From an uncultured Rickettsiales bacterium (GTDB taxonomy: Bacteria > Pseudomonadota > Alphaproteobacteria > Micavibrionales > GCA-2720935): a DNA stretch of 62,527 nucleotides. The notes below the pieces were generated by a model. That model made no database searches. It worked only from the letters and a program-made list of their open reading frames with translations, and was not told the DNA's origin. Below, piece by piece: positions 34,441 to 44,190 of this stretch. The DNA lies in assembly GCA_950054255.1 (NCBI GenBank), contig CATLOR010000005.1, positions 1 through 62,527 of the forward strand, in the 5' to 3' direction. Position numbers and translations under genes: made by a program. Positions within the stretch are counted from its first letter, which is position 1. The number at the start of each line of letters is the position of its first letter.

Positions 34441-35214
34441 ATGGGAAAACGTAATAAAAAAACAATCAAACAAACAAGCAGAAACAATGATGCAGGATTA
34501 GATAAACATGTCGTTCAAAATTTATTTGAGAAAAATCGTTATGAGATGGGAGGATGGCATCCATTAGATGCAGATGAAAAAAGAGAACAACGCTATTTAA
34601 AAACCGTCAAACCACGCTCTGAAGGGCAAAAGCTTTTGATGGATATGATTAAGGAAAAATCAATGTGCTTTGCAATCGGCCCTGCGGGGACAGGGAAAAC
34701 CTATTTAGCGATTTCAGCTGCTGTTGATGCTTTGGAAAAAGGCGAGATTGATCGTATTATTCTCTCTCGTCCTGCAGTCGATGCGGGTGAAACGCTTGGC
34801 TATTTGCCAGGGGATTTAGAGGATAAAATGGCTCCTTACTTAAGACCGCTTTATGATTGCTTAAGTGAAAGATTAGGGGCAAAACGTCTTAGAAAATTGA
34901 TGGAAGAGGGAACGATTGAGATTGCTCCTGTTGCCTATATGCGCGGACGGACTCTTAATAATGCCTTTGTTGTTATTGATGAGGGGCAGAACTGCACTTA
35001 TACACAATTAAAGATGCTTCTTTCACGCCTTGGCTGGCACTCAACAATGGTGATTACAGGTGATCCAGATCAAAGTGATTTGCTTGATGGTATGTCTGGT
35101 TTGGGTGAGATTTCTGAGCGCTTATCTGAGTCTGAAAATATCGGTGTCGTTCATTTGAAAGCAAAAGATATCGTGCGCCATCCATTAGTGGCAGAAATGC
35201 TTGAATATATCTAA
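34441..35214 (+). CDS. phoH: PhoH-family ATPase
   Basis: A 257-residue P-loop ATPase of the PhoH/YbeZ family. Walker A is IGPAGTGKTYLA, and the region FVVIDEGQNCTYTQLKMLLSR carries the Walker B acidic pair and the GQN motif specific to PhoH. DPDQSDL and the final HPLVAEMLEYI are also typical. At 257 residues it lacks the ~70-residue N-terminal domain of YbeZ and the PIN domain of PhoH2. The ATG at 34441 has AAGGAG upstream. ybeY, its common neighbour, is absent here; instead membrane-protein paralogues flank it on both sides. Confidence 0.92.
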   Translation: MGKRNKKTIKQTSRNNDAGLDKHVVQNLFEKNRYEMGGWHPLDADEKREQRYLKTVKPRSEGQKLLMDMIKEKSMCFAIGPAGTGKTYLAISAAVDALEKGEIDRIILSRPAVDAGETLGYLPGDLEDKMAPYLRPLYDCLSERLGAKRLRKLMEEGTIEIAPVAYMRGRTLNNAFVVIDEGQNCTYTQLKMLLSRLGWHSTMVITGDPDQSDLLDGMSGLGEISERLSESENIGVVHLKAKDIVRHPLVAEMLEYI

Positions 35215-35220
35215 ATAATA

Positions 35221-35249
35221 TTGACATAACTTTATAATCCGTTGTAGTG
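35221..35249 (+). promoter_or_regulatory. Promoter of the 219-residue membrane protein (TTGACATAA type)
   Basis: TTGACA at 35221-35226 begins TTGACATAA just seven bases after the phoH stop. The -10 is weak (TGTAGT around 35243-35248). The start codon lies 65 bases after the -35. Confidence 0.45.
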
Positions 35250-35285
35250 TCTACTCAAAATAAAATTGTTATTGAAGGAGACACT

Positions 35286-35945
35286 ATGACGGGTTTGTCT
35301 AATGAATATATTACACTTGATCTTATTAATCGTGCCTTGATTCTTGATCAAAGGCGCACAGACATAACAGCGTCTTTTAATGAAGTCCATTTGGATGTAG
35401 TCGCAAGTGCGGTGAACCGACTTTTCTCTCTTGAAGACCAAGCAGTAAGCAGACAAGATTTAGCAGGACTGTTATATGCAGATATTCGAAATGAATATGA
35501 CATTTCTTCTGCTCTTGAATTAATCGACACAATGAATAGCTATTCTTATCCGATCTCTCTTCATGATAAAAAACTGATGGAAGATCAATATAAAAGCGAA
35601 GATGCGAAATCCTTTGCTGTTTCAGTCATGCAACGTACGCTTTTACAATCATTGTTGACATATTGCATATTTGGTGTGCTCGCAAAGGTTATAAGCCCTT
35701 TCATTATTGTTGGTGGCATATTAGCAAATGCCACATTTGCCTATCTGAGCGCGTCTCAAAATTCGAAGCATAGACCAAGTACAAGGCAAAATCGTGCAGA
35801 AAGCTATATAGCTAATGAAGAGGATGATTTGCGTGAAGATATGGCGCATGAGATTGATATGATGGTGGAAGATATTTTTGAAAGAACAGAGCCTCATGCC
35901 AATTTACCAATTCGCTTTAAGAGGCTTCCAGAAGCAAAATTATAA
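35286..35945 (+). CDS. Membrane protein, member 3 of a three-gene family
   Basis: The start is the ATG at 35286, preceded by GAAGGAG; a longer reading from 35247 lacks a ribosome site. The 219-residue protein is a paralogue of the gene at 33470. It has the FNEVHLDVVASAVNRLF segment, AVSRQDLAGLLYADI, the central hydrophobic region (about residues 117-152) and a tail ending in RFKRLPEAKL. The hydrophobic segment is shorter and less glycine-rich than in the other two members. It has its own promoter directly after phoH. Function unknown. Confidence 0.75.
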   Translation: MTGLSNEYITLDLINRALILDQRRTDITASFNEVHLDVVASAVNRLFSLEDQAVSRQDLAGLLYADIRNEYDISSALELIDTMNSYSYPISLHDKKLMEDQYKSEDAKSFAVSVMQRTLLQSLLTYCIFGVLAKVISPFIIVGGILANATFAYLSASQNSKHRPSTRQNRAESYIANEEDDLREDMAHEIDMMVEDIFERTEPHANLPIRFKRLPEAKL

Positions 35946-35951
35946 TAACTA

Positions 35952-35981
35952 TTGACACAAAGATAGATTATTTGGCATATT
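35952..35981 (+). promoter_or_regulatory. Candidate promoter of the 151-residue gene
   Basis: TTGACA (35952-35957) and CATATT (35976-35981) with an 18-base spacer lie about 50 bases before the start codon. Confidence 0.4.
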
Positions 35982-36027
35982 ATTTTATTAATTAATGAAA
36001 TAATAAAACAAAATAACAGGGAATAAC

Positions 36028-36483
36028 ATGGCACATAAAAAAGCAGGGCGGTTAACGACCCTTTTCTTAGTATTAGCATCTGTTGGTGTTTTTGGCGTAT
36101 CTAAAGCGTTAGAAGATACCCCCCAAGCTGAACCAGTTGCGACAGCTGATCAGGATGCACCAGTTAATATTCAATATGGTTACGCAACTGTTTTAAAAGA
36201 AACAGACTATGATAAAGCCAAGCTAGAAGAAATTCTCGGCGATGCAGAAGTCATTTATCATAAAGGCTATGCTTATATCTCATTAGATATTGATAGCTTG
36301 AATGAATGTTATCGTATCCGTAATGAAGTTATTAATGTTATTGATTGGAATCCTGTCGAAACACCTCATTTTAGAACACGCCCTTATGCCTGTACGGTGA
36401 ATGGTCATATTATCACAGAAGGAGCCTATGGTAAGATAGGTAATCAAAAAGTGATTTATGTGCCGCGACACCTTACTGCTTAA
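36028..36483 (+). CDS. Exported or membrane-anchored protein of unknown function
   Basis: The 151-residue protein starts with a basic stretch and one hydrophobic segment (about residues 9-27), which may be a signal peptide or an anchor. An alanine/proline/glutamine-rich linker and a folded domain of about 100 residues follow, with two cysteines (NECYRIRNE and RPYACTVNG) that could form a disulfide. No known family is evident. It has its own promoter and is followed after 71 bases by the SCO1-like gene, so a link to periplasmic redox or copper handling is possible but not shown. Confidence 0.7.
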   Translation: MAHKKAGRLTTLFLVLASVGVFGVSKALEDTPQAEPVATADQDAPVNIQYGYATVLKETDYDKAKLEEILGDAEVIYHKGYAYISLDIDSLNECYRIRNEVINVIDWNPVETPHFRTRPYACTVNGHIITEGAYGKIGNQKVIYVPRHLTA

Positions 36484-36554
36484 AATAAAGATTGATGCAG
36501 CCTATCAAGATACGATAAAAGAATGTATGGCTTACATATCTTAAGGAGTATCTT

Positions 36555-37172
36555 ATGAAAGATCATATTTCTGTATTACGTGTTATTCGAATAGCAGCAC
36601 TTTTTTTAATTGGTATTTTCTTATTTGCTTTATTCATGTCCTATGTCATGGATAAACAGCCTACAAAGAATTCTTCTGTTGTTCAAGGCGCTCAAATAGG
36701 CGGTGAATTTGAACTGACACGCCAAGACGGTGTTGTTATTACTGATAAAGACATAAAAGACACAGCTTATTTGATGTTTTTTGGCTTTACTTATTGCCCA
36801 GATATTTGCCCGACTGAGCTTGCGACAATGACTCGCTTTTTATCAATGCTTTCAAAAGAAAAGCAAGATGCTTTACGCGTTTTTTTCGTTTCCGTTGATC
36901 CTGAGCGTGATACGGTCGATCAAATGAAGGACTATATGTCACTTTTTCATGACAAGATTGAAGGCTTAACAGGAACGTCAGAACAAATTGAGCAGATTAA
37001 AAAAGCCTATAAGGTGTATTCAGCAAAAGTAGAAACAGAAAGCTTAAGTGATTACACGGTTGACCATTCAGCCTATATTTATTTCTTTGATCAAGAAGGC
37101 CAATTGCGCCATATCTTTAAAACAAATACGCCAGAAGAAAATATGAAGCAGATTATCGAACCTTATTTATAA
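36555..37172 (+). CDS. SCO1/SenC family copper-binding thioredoxin-like protein
   Basis: A 205-residue membrane-anchored protein (helix about residues 11-31) with a periplasmic thioredoxin-like domain. The copper ligands are the cysteines in GFTYCPDICPTELATM (CxxxC) and the histidine in DYTVDHSAYIYFFD. VSVDPERDTVDQMKDY is the family's central motif. SCO proteins deliver copper to the CuA site of cytochrome oxidase. An AAGGAG ribosome site precedes the ATG. No oxidase genes are adjacent. Confidence 0.94.
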   Translation: MKDHISVLRVIRIAALFLIGIFLFALFMSYVMDKQPTKNSSVVQGAQIGGEFELTRQDGVVITDKDIKDTAYLMFFGFTYCPDICPTELATMTRFLSMLSKEKQDALRVFFVSVDPERDTVDQMKDYMSLFHDKIEGLTGTSEQIEQIKKAYKVYSAKVETESLSDYTVDHSAYIYFFDQEGQLRHIFKTNTPEENMKQIIEPYL

Positions 37173-37236
37173 TTTTCATAATATATTAAAGTTCTGAAGG
37201 TAAGATGAGCCATAATGTTATTAATGAGAGAGGATT

Positions 37237-37827
37237 ATGATTATGGATCATAAAAAAAAGATGCCTGTATTGCCTTTGGTCTTAACATTTGCTGTTGCCG
37301 CATTATCAGGCGCAAAAATTATAGATAACAAGATGGATGAGTACCGTGTGGGCACTTTAACATGTGATGGTGTAGAAGCACCTTACATGGAAGATAATTT
37401 ATTAACGAGCAGAGCACATGTAATAGGGGCTTTGATTAGAGACGGGAAAACCTTTAATGATGCTAGAGCGCAGGCATTAGAAAGGTTCCCACAAAATGAG
37501 GCGCGTGCGGATGTTTTAGGACAAGGTGATGATTGTCTTGCCGCAGCTTATGATGTTGCCTCACATATTAATAAATCACAAAGAGGAACAACCGCCGTTA
37601 ATTTGACACAAGATGGTGTTCCTACGGGCGTTTTTGTTGTTGTGAACGAGGATCACTCTTTTGATCTTTATATGCCAGATGGAAGCAAAACGAATATCAG
37701 CAACTCCGTTTTTGCAGACGCATTTGAATCTGGGGAAGGATATGATGTCAAATGGGATGAGAAGAATAACCGACTTCAATTTAGCAACCCTTATGCTGTT
37801 TCTGGAAGTACGGCGATTAAAGGTTAA
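37237..37827 (+). CDS. Uncharacterised protein with one N-terminal membrane helix
   Basis: The 196-residue protein has a short basic N-terminus, one hydrophobic helix (about residues 9-26) and a folded extracytoplasmic domain. Two cysteines (LTCDGVEAPY and GDDCLAAAYDV) could pair. The domain contains segments such as RDGKTFNDARAQALERFP and a beta-rich C-terminal half. I do not recognise a family. The ATG follows GAGAGGA. It is not obviously co-transcribed with the SCO gene (64-base gap). Confidence 0.7.
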   Translation: MIMDHKKKMPVLPLVLTFAVAALSGAKIIDNKMDEYRVGTLTCDGVEAPYMEDNLLTSRAHVIGALIRDGKTFNDARAQALERFPQNEARADVLGQGDDCLAAAYDVASHINKSQRGTTAVNLTQDGVPTGVFVVVNEDHSFDLYMPDGSKTNISNSVFADAFESGEGYDVKWDEKNNRLQFSNPYAVSGSTAIKG

Positions 37828-37938
37828 AAAAACTTCTTATTTTTTAACTGTTTCTTTTGCTTTTTTGCCTTATAATGAAATAAATGATGCAGTGCAGTAC
37901 GTGCTGATTTGTCACTAAAAAAGCGAGGAGAGGAAGCC

Positions 37939-39333
37939 ATGCTTTATCATCTACATGATTTACATTATGCCCTTATGACACCGATGCGTGTTGGTGCTGA
38001 GCTAACAATGAGTTTATTTAAAAATCCTGCCTCGCCCTTAAGTCACTTTCCAATGGGAAAAATGGTTGGTGCCTCGGCTGAATTAGTTCATCGTATGACC
38101 CGCCGTTACGGGAAACCTGAATTTGGTATTCATACAACTATGATCGAAGGTAAAGAGGTTGTTATCAACGAAGTAACGGCGATGACGAAGCCTTTTTGTG
38201 ATCTTATTCATTTTGAACGCGCCAAGAAGCGCAAAGACCCAAAATTATTGATCGTAGCACCTTTATCAGGTCACTATGCGACATTATTAAGAGGCACAGT
38301 TGAAGCTTTAGTCTCAAATCATGATGTTTATATTACAGATTGGAAAGATGCTCGTATTGTACCTCTAAGTGACGGGACATTTGGGTTGGAAGATTATATC
38401 CAATATGTGATGGATTTCATCGAAAGATTGGGACCAGATGTTCATGTATTAGCTGTCTGTCAACCCGCAGTACCTGTATTGGCAGCGGTTTCATTACTCG
38501 CAGCACGTAATGATAAAAACCAGCCCTTATCAATGACATTGATGGGTGGGCCTATTGATGCTCGTAAAGCGGATACAGAAGTCACAAAATTAGCAGCCGA
38601 ACGTCCATTATCGTGGTTTGAACAAAATGTTGTTGCTACTGTTCCACCTTATTACCCAGGTGCGTTTAGACGCGTTTATCCTGGCTTTATCCAATTAACA
38701 GGATTCATGCAAATGAATTTAGATCGCCATATCGGTGAGCATATTAAACTATATGAACATTTGATTACAGGTGATGGGGATTCTGCGGAAGCACATCGAA
38801 AATTTTATGATGAATATCTAGCGGTGATTGATTTACCAGCAAAATTCTATCTTGAAACAGTTGAAGAAGTATTTCAAAAATTCTCGCTTCCGAAAGAAGA
38901 AATGATGTTCAAGGGCGAGCGTGTTCAACCATCTCTTATTAAAAAGACAGCTCTTTTAGCGGTTGAAGGAGAGATGGACGATATTTCAGCTGTTGGGCAA
39001 ACAAAAGCCGCGATGGATATTTGCTCAGGTTTAAACGAAGATCAGAAAGAATATTATTTACAAGAAGATGTTGGGCATTACGGTATTTTCAATGGTCGTC
39101 GTTGGAGAAGTTATATTATGCCACGCGTACGTGACTTTATTCGTAAACATGATAAGAAGATGGATCCTGTGACAATAGGCCCTGATGAAGCGGCTGTGTT
39201 GAAAGAGGCAAAAGCAAAGAAACCGTCTTCAAAAAATGTTGTTAAAATGGTCAAGAAAGCACCTAAAAAAGCGATCAAAAAAACACCAAAAAAGACACCG
39301 AAGAAACCGTCTTCGAAATCCAAAAATAAATAG
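37939..39333 (+). CDS. phaZ: Intracellular polyhydroxyalkanoate depolymerase with a lysine-rich tail
   Basis: The ATG at 37939 has GAGGAGAGGAA upstream and begins MLYHLHDLHYALMTPMR, typical of intracellular PHB depolymerases. The enzyme hydrolyses stored polyhydroxybutyrate to monomers and oligomers. The nucleophile is probably the cysteine in VLAVCQPAVPVLAAV, as in the family members that lack a classical lipase box; the late histidine is in DVGHYGIFNGRRW. The last 45 residues are almost only K, P, S and A (APKKAIKKTPKKTPKKP), like histone H1 or PhaF-type tails. That tail is not part of the usual enzyme and could bind DNA or nucleoid-linked granules. Confidence 0.9.
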   Translation: MLYHLHDLHYALMTPMRVGAELTMSLFKNPASPLSHFPMGKMVGASAELVHRMTRRYGKPEFGIHTTMIEGKEVVINEVTAMTKPFCDLIHFERAKKRKDPKLLIVAPLSGHYATLLRGTVEALVSNHDVYITDWKDARIVPLSDGTFGLEDYIQYVMDFIERLGPDVHVLAVCQPAVPVLAAVSLLAARNDKNQPLSMTLMGGPIDARKADTEVTKLAAERPLSWFEQNVVATVPPYYPGAFRRVYPGFIQLTGFMQMNLDRHIGEHIKLYEHLITGDGDSAEAHRKFYDEYLAVIDLPAKFYLETVEEVFQKFSLPKEEMMFKGERVQPSLIKKTALLAVEGEMDDISAVGQTKAAMDICSGLNEDQKEYYLQEDVGHYGIFNGRRWRSYIMPRVRDFIRKHDKKMDPVTIGPDEAAVLKEAKAKKPSSKNVVKMVKKAPKKAIKKTPKKTPKKPSSKSKNK

Positions 39334-39368
39334 TGCCTTTTTTATGAAATACGTCTAGGCTTGGCTCT

Positions 39369-40094
39369 ATGGGGTTATTTTTTAAAAAGACACAGACACA
39401 AGAATCATATCAGCATCTTGTTGATGACGATATCCTTGTGCGTGTGCATAATCGTGCAACACGGTTGAACCTACGCGCTGTTGTCGGTAAACCTGATCAT
39501 AGGTTTATTCTGACAATTCCTAAAAGAACACCCGCTCATTACATTGAAAGCTTTGTTCGAAAACAACGTGACTGGCTGAATAAAATCAGAAATAATAATG
39601 AAGCGCATAAATCAATTACAGAAGGCACAGAACTTTCAATTCTTGGAAATAATGTTTTGGTCGTTTATGGCGGTGATTATCCACGTAAACACACGGTTTT
39701 AAAAGAAGGTGAATTACTTGTCTATGGGGATAAAGGATTAATCGGGTCACGTGTCATTCGTTTCTTTAAGAAACAAGCTAAAGATATTTTTACAGATAAA
39801 GTGGCTTATTTTGCCGATCTAGCAGGGTGTGAGATATCTCAAATTCGAGTGACTGACACAAAGTCGCGTTGGGGGAGTTGTACGAGTGACGGCGTTATCT
39901 CTTTATCGTGGCGTTTATTACTAGCCCCTGAAATGGTGTGTGATTACGTGATTGCCCATGAAATTTCCCATCGCTTCCATATGGATCACAGCTCAGACTT
40001 TTGGCGCTTTTGTGAAAAACTATACCCAAAAACAAAACAAGCGAAGAAATGGCTGAAAATAAACGGAAATGATTTACATTCTTGGCAAGCCTAA
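39369..40094 (+). CDS. YgjP-like (M48-related, DUF45) metallopeptidase
   Basis: The 241-residue protein ends in the zinc-binding motif IAHEISHRFHMDHSSDFW (HExxH plus a third histidine region), preceded by SRWGSCTSDGVISLSWRLLLAP, the standard WGSC..G.i..nw.L...P signature of the YgjP/WlmL-like family. The N-terminal 70 residues hold two strands and KRTPAHYIESFVRKQRDWL. These proteins are predicted cytosolic zinc peptidases of unknown substrate. The gene converges on ruvX with a four-base overlap. Confidence 0.9.
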   Translation: MGLFFKKTQTQESYQHLVDDDILVRVHNRATRLNLRAVVGKPDHRFILTIPKRTPAHYIESFVRKQRDWLNKIRNNNEAHKSITEGTELSILGNNVLVVYGGDYPRKHTVLKEGELLVYGDKGLIGSRVIRFFKKQAKDIFTDKVAYFADLAGCEISQIRVTDTKSRWGSCTSDGVISLSWRLLLAPEMVCDYVIAHEISHRFHMDHSSDFWRFCEKLYPKTKQAKKWLKINGNDLHSWQA

Positions 40095-40537
40095 TTATTT
40101 AAAAAGCGTTTTAAAATAGTCATCGCCGCGAGTTGATCGACGGCGCCGATGCGTTTTTTACGGCTGACATCCATTTCATCGATAAGAGCGGTTTCGGCTT
40201 CAATAGAGGTGAGGCGTTCATCTTGGAAGGTGATGGCAAGCGTTGTCGGCCAGTCTTCTAGGCGCTCTAAATTCTTAATGAAATCGCGTACTGATTGACA
40301 GGTTACCCCCTCTGTTCCATCCATATTGAGCGGGAGGCCAACGACAAGGCCTTTGATATTCCAATCTTTAATCAGTTTGATTAAATACTGGGCATCTGGG
40401 GTGAATTTTTTGCGATGAAGTGTTTCTAGCGGTGTGACAACCATATGCATCGGATCACATAAGGCGATGCCTATGCGTTTTGTTCCTACATCTAACGCCA
40501 TTAAAGCGTTACCTTTTTCAAACAAACCATTGCTCAT
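40091..40537 (-). CDS. ruvX: Putative pre-16S rRNA nuclease (Holliday-junction-resolvase-like)
   Basis: The 148-residue YqgF/RuvX protein has an RNase H fold. It shows MALDVGTKRIGIALCDP with the catalytic aspartate D16, VVGLPLNMDGTEG, and FQDERLTSIEAE with the second acidic residues. In E. coli YqgF processes the 5' end of 16S rRNA. The start at ATG 40537 gives an N-terminus slightly longer than usual; a start at residue 13 would cut into the first strand. It diverges from gatC, a common arrangement. Confidence 0.93.
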   Translation of the reverse strand: MSNGLFEKGNALMALDVGTKRIGIALCDPMHMVVTPLETLHRKKFTPDAQYLIKLIKDWNIKGLVVGLPLNMDGTEGVTCQSVRDFIKNLERLEDWPTTLAITFQDERLTSIEAETALIDEMDVSRKKRIGAVDQLAAMTILKRFLNN

Positions 40538-40607
40538 GCGGGCTAGAAGTGCTATTCCTATTTTTAGTTTTCACAATAGATAAGACTATTTAAAGGGTAT
40601 TGTAACA

Positions 40608-40895
40608 ATGTCAATTACAAAAGAAACAGTAAAAAAACTTGGTCGTCTTGCTCGTCTGCATATTGAAGAGCAAGATTTAGAAGCAAAAGCAGAAGAAGTG
40701 AACGGAATCATGGGCTGGATTGAACAGCTGGGAGAGCTTAACACAGATGGTGTTGAACCGTTAACAGGTGTGTCTGATATGGCGTTAAAACAGCGTAAAG
40801 ACGAAGTCACAGACGGAAATATCCAAACACAAGTTCTAGCGAATGCGCCTGAGACATCTCAAGGTTATTACGTTGTACAAAAGATTATTGAATAA
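40608..40895 (+). CDS. gatC: Asp-tRNA(Asn)/Glu-tRNA(Gln) amidotransferase subunit C
   Basis: GatC (95 residues) stabilises GatA and bridges it to GatB. The sequence shows KETVKKLGRLARLHIEEQ and VEPLTGVSDMALKQRKDEV, both typical of the family. It is the first gene of gatC-gatA-gatB, with 12 bases to gatA. The presence of this complex means Gln-tRNA (and perhaps Asn-tRNA) is made by transamidation. Confidence 0.95.
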   Translation: MSITKETVKKLGRLARLHIEEQDLEAKAEEVNGIMGWIEQLGELNTDGVEPLTGVSDMALKQRKDEVTDGNIQTQVLANAPETSQGYYVVQKIIE

Positions 40896-40907
40896 GAAGG
40901 TCCATAA

Positions 40908-42398
40908 ATGATGACAGATTTAACAAACCTAACAATTAAACAAGCTCTTGATGCGATGGCAAAGGGTGAGTTTACATCAGAAGAATTAACAAGCGCTCAT
41001 TTAAAAGCAATGGATGAGCAGCGCCATTTAAATTGTTATATCACGGAAACACCTGAATTAGCGCTACAACAAGCGAAAGCGAGTGATGCACGTCGTGCAA
41101 AAGGTGAGGCTGGTCTTTTAGAGGGGATCCCAATGGGGATGAAGGACTTGTATTGTACAAAAGGCGTGCGCACAACTGCGGCGTCTAAGATCTTGGAAAA
41201 CTTTACCCCCACTTATGAATCGACTGTTTCTCAAAACATGCTCAATGACGGTATGGTGATGTTGGGTAAGTTGAATTTGGATGAATTCGCGATGGGATCC
41301 TCAAATGAAACATCGGCTTACGGTAATGTGATTAACCCTTGGAAGCGTAACAGTGATGATGCTGATTTAGCACCAGGTGGATCCTCTGGTGGGTCATCAG
41401 CATCTGTTGCTGCGCGTATTGCGATGGGGGCAACGGGTACAGATACTGGGGGGTCTATTCGTCAGCCTGCTGCCTTTACAGGGATTGCAGGAATTAAACC
41501 AACTTATGGGCGTTGTTCACGCTTTGGGATTGTGGCGTTTGCTTCTTCTCTCGATCAAGCAGGGCCTATGGCACGTACAGTTGAAGATTGTGCGATTATG
41601 CTTCAATCAATGGCGGGACATGATCCAAAAGATTCAACATCTGTTGACTTAGCTGTACCAGATTTTGCGGCCGCTCTATCGGGTGATATGCGTGGTAAGA
41701 AAGTTGGTATTCCAAAAGAATATCGTATGGATGGTATGTCTGAAGAAATTACAAAGCTGTGGGATGATGGGATTGCTATGCTGAGAGAAGCTGGCGCCGA
41801 GCCAGTTGAAATTTCTCTGCCGCATACAAAATATGCGCTTCCAGCTTATTATATTATCGCGCCGGCTGAATGTTCTTCAAACTTGGCACGTTATGATGGT
41901 GTGCGTTACGGCCTACGTGTTGAAGGTGAAAACTTAAATGATATGTATGAACGTACACGCGCAGCAGGCTTTGGTAGCGAAGTGCAACGCCGTATCTTAA
42001 TTGGGACTTATGTTCTATCAGCAGGCTACTATGATGCGTACTATGTGAAAGCTCAAAAAATTAGAAGCTTGATTAAACAAGATTTTGATAAAGCATTTGA
42101 AACATGTGATGTGATCTTAACCCCAACAACGCCGAGCGCTGCTTTTGCTTTGGGTGATAATACGGGCGATCCATTAGAAATGTATATGAATGATGTCTTT
42201 ACAGTGACAACAAATATGGCAGGCTTGCCTGGAATGTCTGTTCCAGCGGGTTTAAGTGCAGATGGACTACCATTAGGATTACAGCTAATTGGTAAAGCCT
42301 TTGATGAAGAGATGGTATTGCGTGCAAGCCATGTTATTGAAAAGGCTGCAAATTTCACAGCAATGCCAAAAACATTAAAATCAGAAAAAGCCGCGTAA
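40908..42398 (+). CDS. gatA: Asp-tRNA(Asn)/Glu-tRNA(Gln) amidotransferase subunit A
   Basis: GatA is the amidase subunit that releases ammonia from glutamine. The 496-residue protein carries the Ser-cisSer-Lys triad region: lysine in [14 protein letters not shown], and serines in [13 protein letters not shown] and [16 protein letters not shown]. The C-terminal part shows [11 protein letters not shown] and [19 protein letters not shown] lies seven bases before ATG 40908. Confidence 0.97.
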   Translation: MMTDLTNLTIKQALDAMAKGEFTSEELTSAHLKAMDEQRHLNCYITETPELALQQAKASDARRAKGEAGLLEGIPMGMKDLYCTKGVRTTAASKILENFTPTYESTVSQNMLNDGMVMLGKLNLDEFAMGSSNETSAYGNVINPWKRNSDDADLAPGGSSGGSSASVAARIAMGATGTDTGGSIRQPAAFTGIAGIKPTYGRCSRFGIVAFASSLDQAGPMARTVEDCAIMLQSMAGHDPKDSTSVDLAVPDFAAALSGDMRGKKVGIPKEYRMDGMSEEITKLWDDGIAMLREAGAEPVEISLPHTKYALPAYYIIAPAECSSNLARYDGVRYGLRVEGENLNDMYERTRAAGFGSEVQRRILIGTYVLSAGYYDAYYVKAQKIRSLIKQDFDKAFETCDVILTPTTPSAAFALGDNTGDPLEMYMNDVFTVTTNMAGLPGMSVPAGLSADGLPLGLQLIGKAFDEEMVLRASHVIEKAANFTAMPKTLKSEKAA

Positions 42399-42413
42399 GG
42401 AGAATAACAGGAT

Positions 42414-43865
42414 ATGACTTACAGAATTCAAGGTGAAACAGGTGAATGGGAACTGGTTATTGGTTTAGAAATTCACGCGCAAGTAACAGCGAAATCAAAA
42501 CTTTTCTCAGGCGCAGCAACAGATTTCGGCGCGGAGCCTAATTCACAAGTATCGCTCGTTGATGCAGCAATGCCAGGAATGTTGCCTGTGTTGAATGAAG
42601 TGGCTGTTGAGCAAGCTGTTAAAACAGGCTTTGGGTTAAATGCTCAAGTGAATAAATATTCTGTTTTTGAGCGTAAAAACTATTTCTACCCTGATTTACC
42701 ACAAGGCTATCAAATTTCACAATATCTCTATCCGATCGTTGGAGAAGGTGAAATTGAGATTGATTTAGACGATGGCTCAACAAAACAAATTGGGATTACA
42801 CGTCTGCATTTAGAACAGGATGCGGGTAAATCTGTTCATGACTTAAGCCCAACAAAATCATTTATTGATTTAAACCGCTCTGGTTGTACCTTGATGGAAA
42901 TCGTTTCTGAACCAGATATCAGAAGCCCAGAAGAGGCAGCTGCTTACGTGAAGAAAATCCGTTCTATTTTACGTTATTTGGAAACATGTGATGGGAATAT
43001 GGAAGAGGGGTCTATGCGCTGTGACGTAAACGTTTCTGTTCGTAAACCAGGTGATGAATTTGGAACACGATGTGAGATTAAAAATGTGAACTCTGTGCGT
43101 CACGTGATCCATGCGATTGAATATGAATCACGTCGCCAAGTTGAGTTAATCGAAGATGGCGGTGAGGTAGACCAAGAAACACGTTTGTGGGACCCAAATA
43201 AGGCTGAAACACGTTCTATGCGTTCAAAAGAAGATGCTCATGATTATCGCTACTTCCCATGCCCTGATTTATTACCATTGGAATTAACAGATGAGTTGCT
43301 TGAGCGTATCAAAGCAACACTTCCAGAGCTTCCAGATGAGAAAAAACATCGCTTCATGGGAATGGGCTTATCAAACTATGACGCCGGTGTTTTAACGGCA
43401 GAACAAGATCGCGCACATTATTTCGAAGATGTTTTATCAGTTTGTGATGATGCAAAGTTGGCTTGTAACTGGGTGACATCAGAACTCCTTGGTTTGCTCA
43501 ATAAAGAAAGCAAAGACTTAAGCGAAAGTCCTGTGAGTGCAAAGCAGCTTGGTGGTTTGATTGCTCTTATTAAAGATAACACAATTTCTGGCCGTATCGC
43601 TAAAGACGTTTTCGCAGAGATGTTTGAAACAAGCAAAGACGCCGATGTCATCGTTGAAGAAAAAGGCTTAAAACAAGTCACAGACACAGGCGCTATTGAA
43701 TCGATCATTGACCAAGTGATCGCAGAAAATCCTGGTCAAGTTGAAGCCTATAAAGGCGGTAAAGACAAATTATTCGGTTTCTTCGTCGGTCAAGTCATGA
43801 AGCTAAGCGGTGGTAAAGCTAACCCTGCGATGGTGAATGAGATCTTGAAAGAGAAATTGAAGTAA
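42414..43865 (+). CDS. gatB: Asp-tRNA(Asn)/Glu-tRNA(Gln) amidotransferase subunit B
   Basis: GatB activates the mischarged tRNA and transfers ammonia to it. The 483-residue protein begins [12 protein letters not shown] and shows [13 protein letters not shown], the kinase-like core [38 protein letters not shown] and the C-terminal YqeY-like tail domain. It ends the gatCAB operon, 69 bases before tRNA-Ser. Confidence 0.97.
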   Translation: MTYRIQGETGEWELVIGLEIHAQVTAKSKLFSGAATDFGAEPNSQVSLVDAAMPGMLPVLNEVAVEQAVKTGFGLNAQVNKYSVFERKNYFYPDLPQGYQISQYLYPIVGEGEIEIDLDDGSTKQIGITRLHLEQDAGKSVHDLSPTKSFIDLNRSGCTLMEIVSEPDIRSPEEAAAYVKKIRSILRYLETCDGNMEEGSMRCDVNVSVRKPGDEFGTRCEIKNVNSVRHVIHAIEYESRRQVELIEDGGEVDQETRLWDPNKAETRSMRSKEDAHDYRYFPCPDLLPLELTDELLERIKATLPELPDEKKHRFMGMGLSNYDAGVLTAEQDRAHYFEDVLSVCDDAKLACNWVTSELLGLLNKESKDLSESPVSAKQLGGLIALIKDNTISGRIAKDVFAEMFETSKDADVIVEEKGLKQVTDTGAIESIIDQVIAENPGQVEAYKGGKDKLFGFFVGQVMKLSGGKANPAMVNEILKEKLK

Positions 43866-43884
43866 TACAAGCTTTGAAAATTTA

Positions 43885-43913
43885 TTGACTTGAACGGTTT
43901 AAAAGATTAAAAC
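43885..43913 (+). promoter_or_regulatory. tRNA-Ser promoter
   Basis: TTGACT (43885-43890) and TAAAAC (43908-43913) are separated by 17 bases, 22 bases before the tRNA. Confidence 0.6.
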
Positions 43914-43934
43914 GTTTAAACAATCGCTGGACTT

Positions 43935-44026
43935 AGAGAGGTGGCTGAGTGGCTGAAAGCGCTCCCCTGCTAAGGGAGTATAGGTGTTAAAGCCTATCGA
44001 GGGTTCGAATCCCTTCCTCTCTGCCA
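43935..44026 (+). tRNA. tRNA-Ser (anticodon GCU), island attachment site
   Basis: A 92-nt class II tRNA with acceptor AGAGAGG/CCTCTCT, anticodon stem CTCCC/GGGAG around CTGCTAA (anticodon GCT), a long variable arm (TATAGGTGTTAAAGCCTAT), T-loop GTTCGAATC, discriminator G and encoded CCA. Its last eight bases are the beginning of a 23-bp direct repeat found again at 61505. Confidence 0.96.
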
Positions 44027-44041
44027 GCAAGTCTTACATTT
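44019..44041 (+). repeat. attL direct repeat
   Basis: This copy starts CTCTGCCAGC and is identical over 23 bases to 61505-61527. Similarity then continues imperfectly for about 40 bases (ATAAAAATAA, then an A/C-rich stretch), more than a simple core repeat would need. Confidence 0.8.
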
Positions 44042-44190
44042 CCCCGTACTATAAAAATAAGCACCCCAAATCCCCGCGCCACGCGGTCGTTTGCCGTTTC
44101 CTTTACCAACTCAATTCTAGAGAACCTCAGAAATCAGAGATTTTCTCCATTTTTCTCCAAAGCCAAAAAACTGAATTGAGTTCTGAAACG

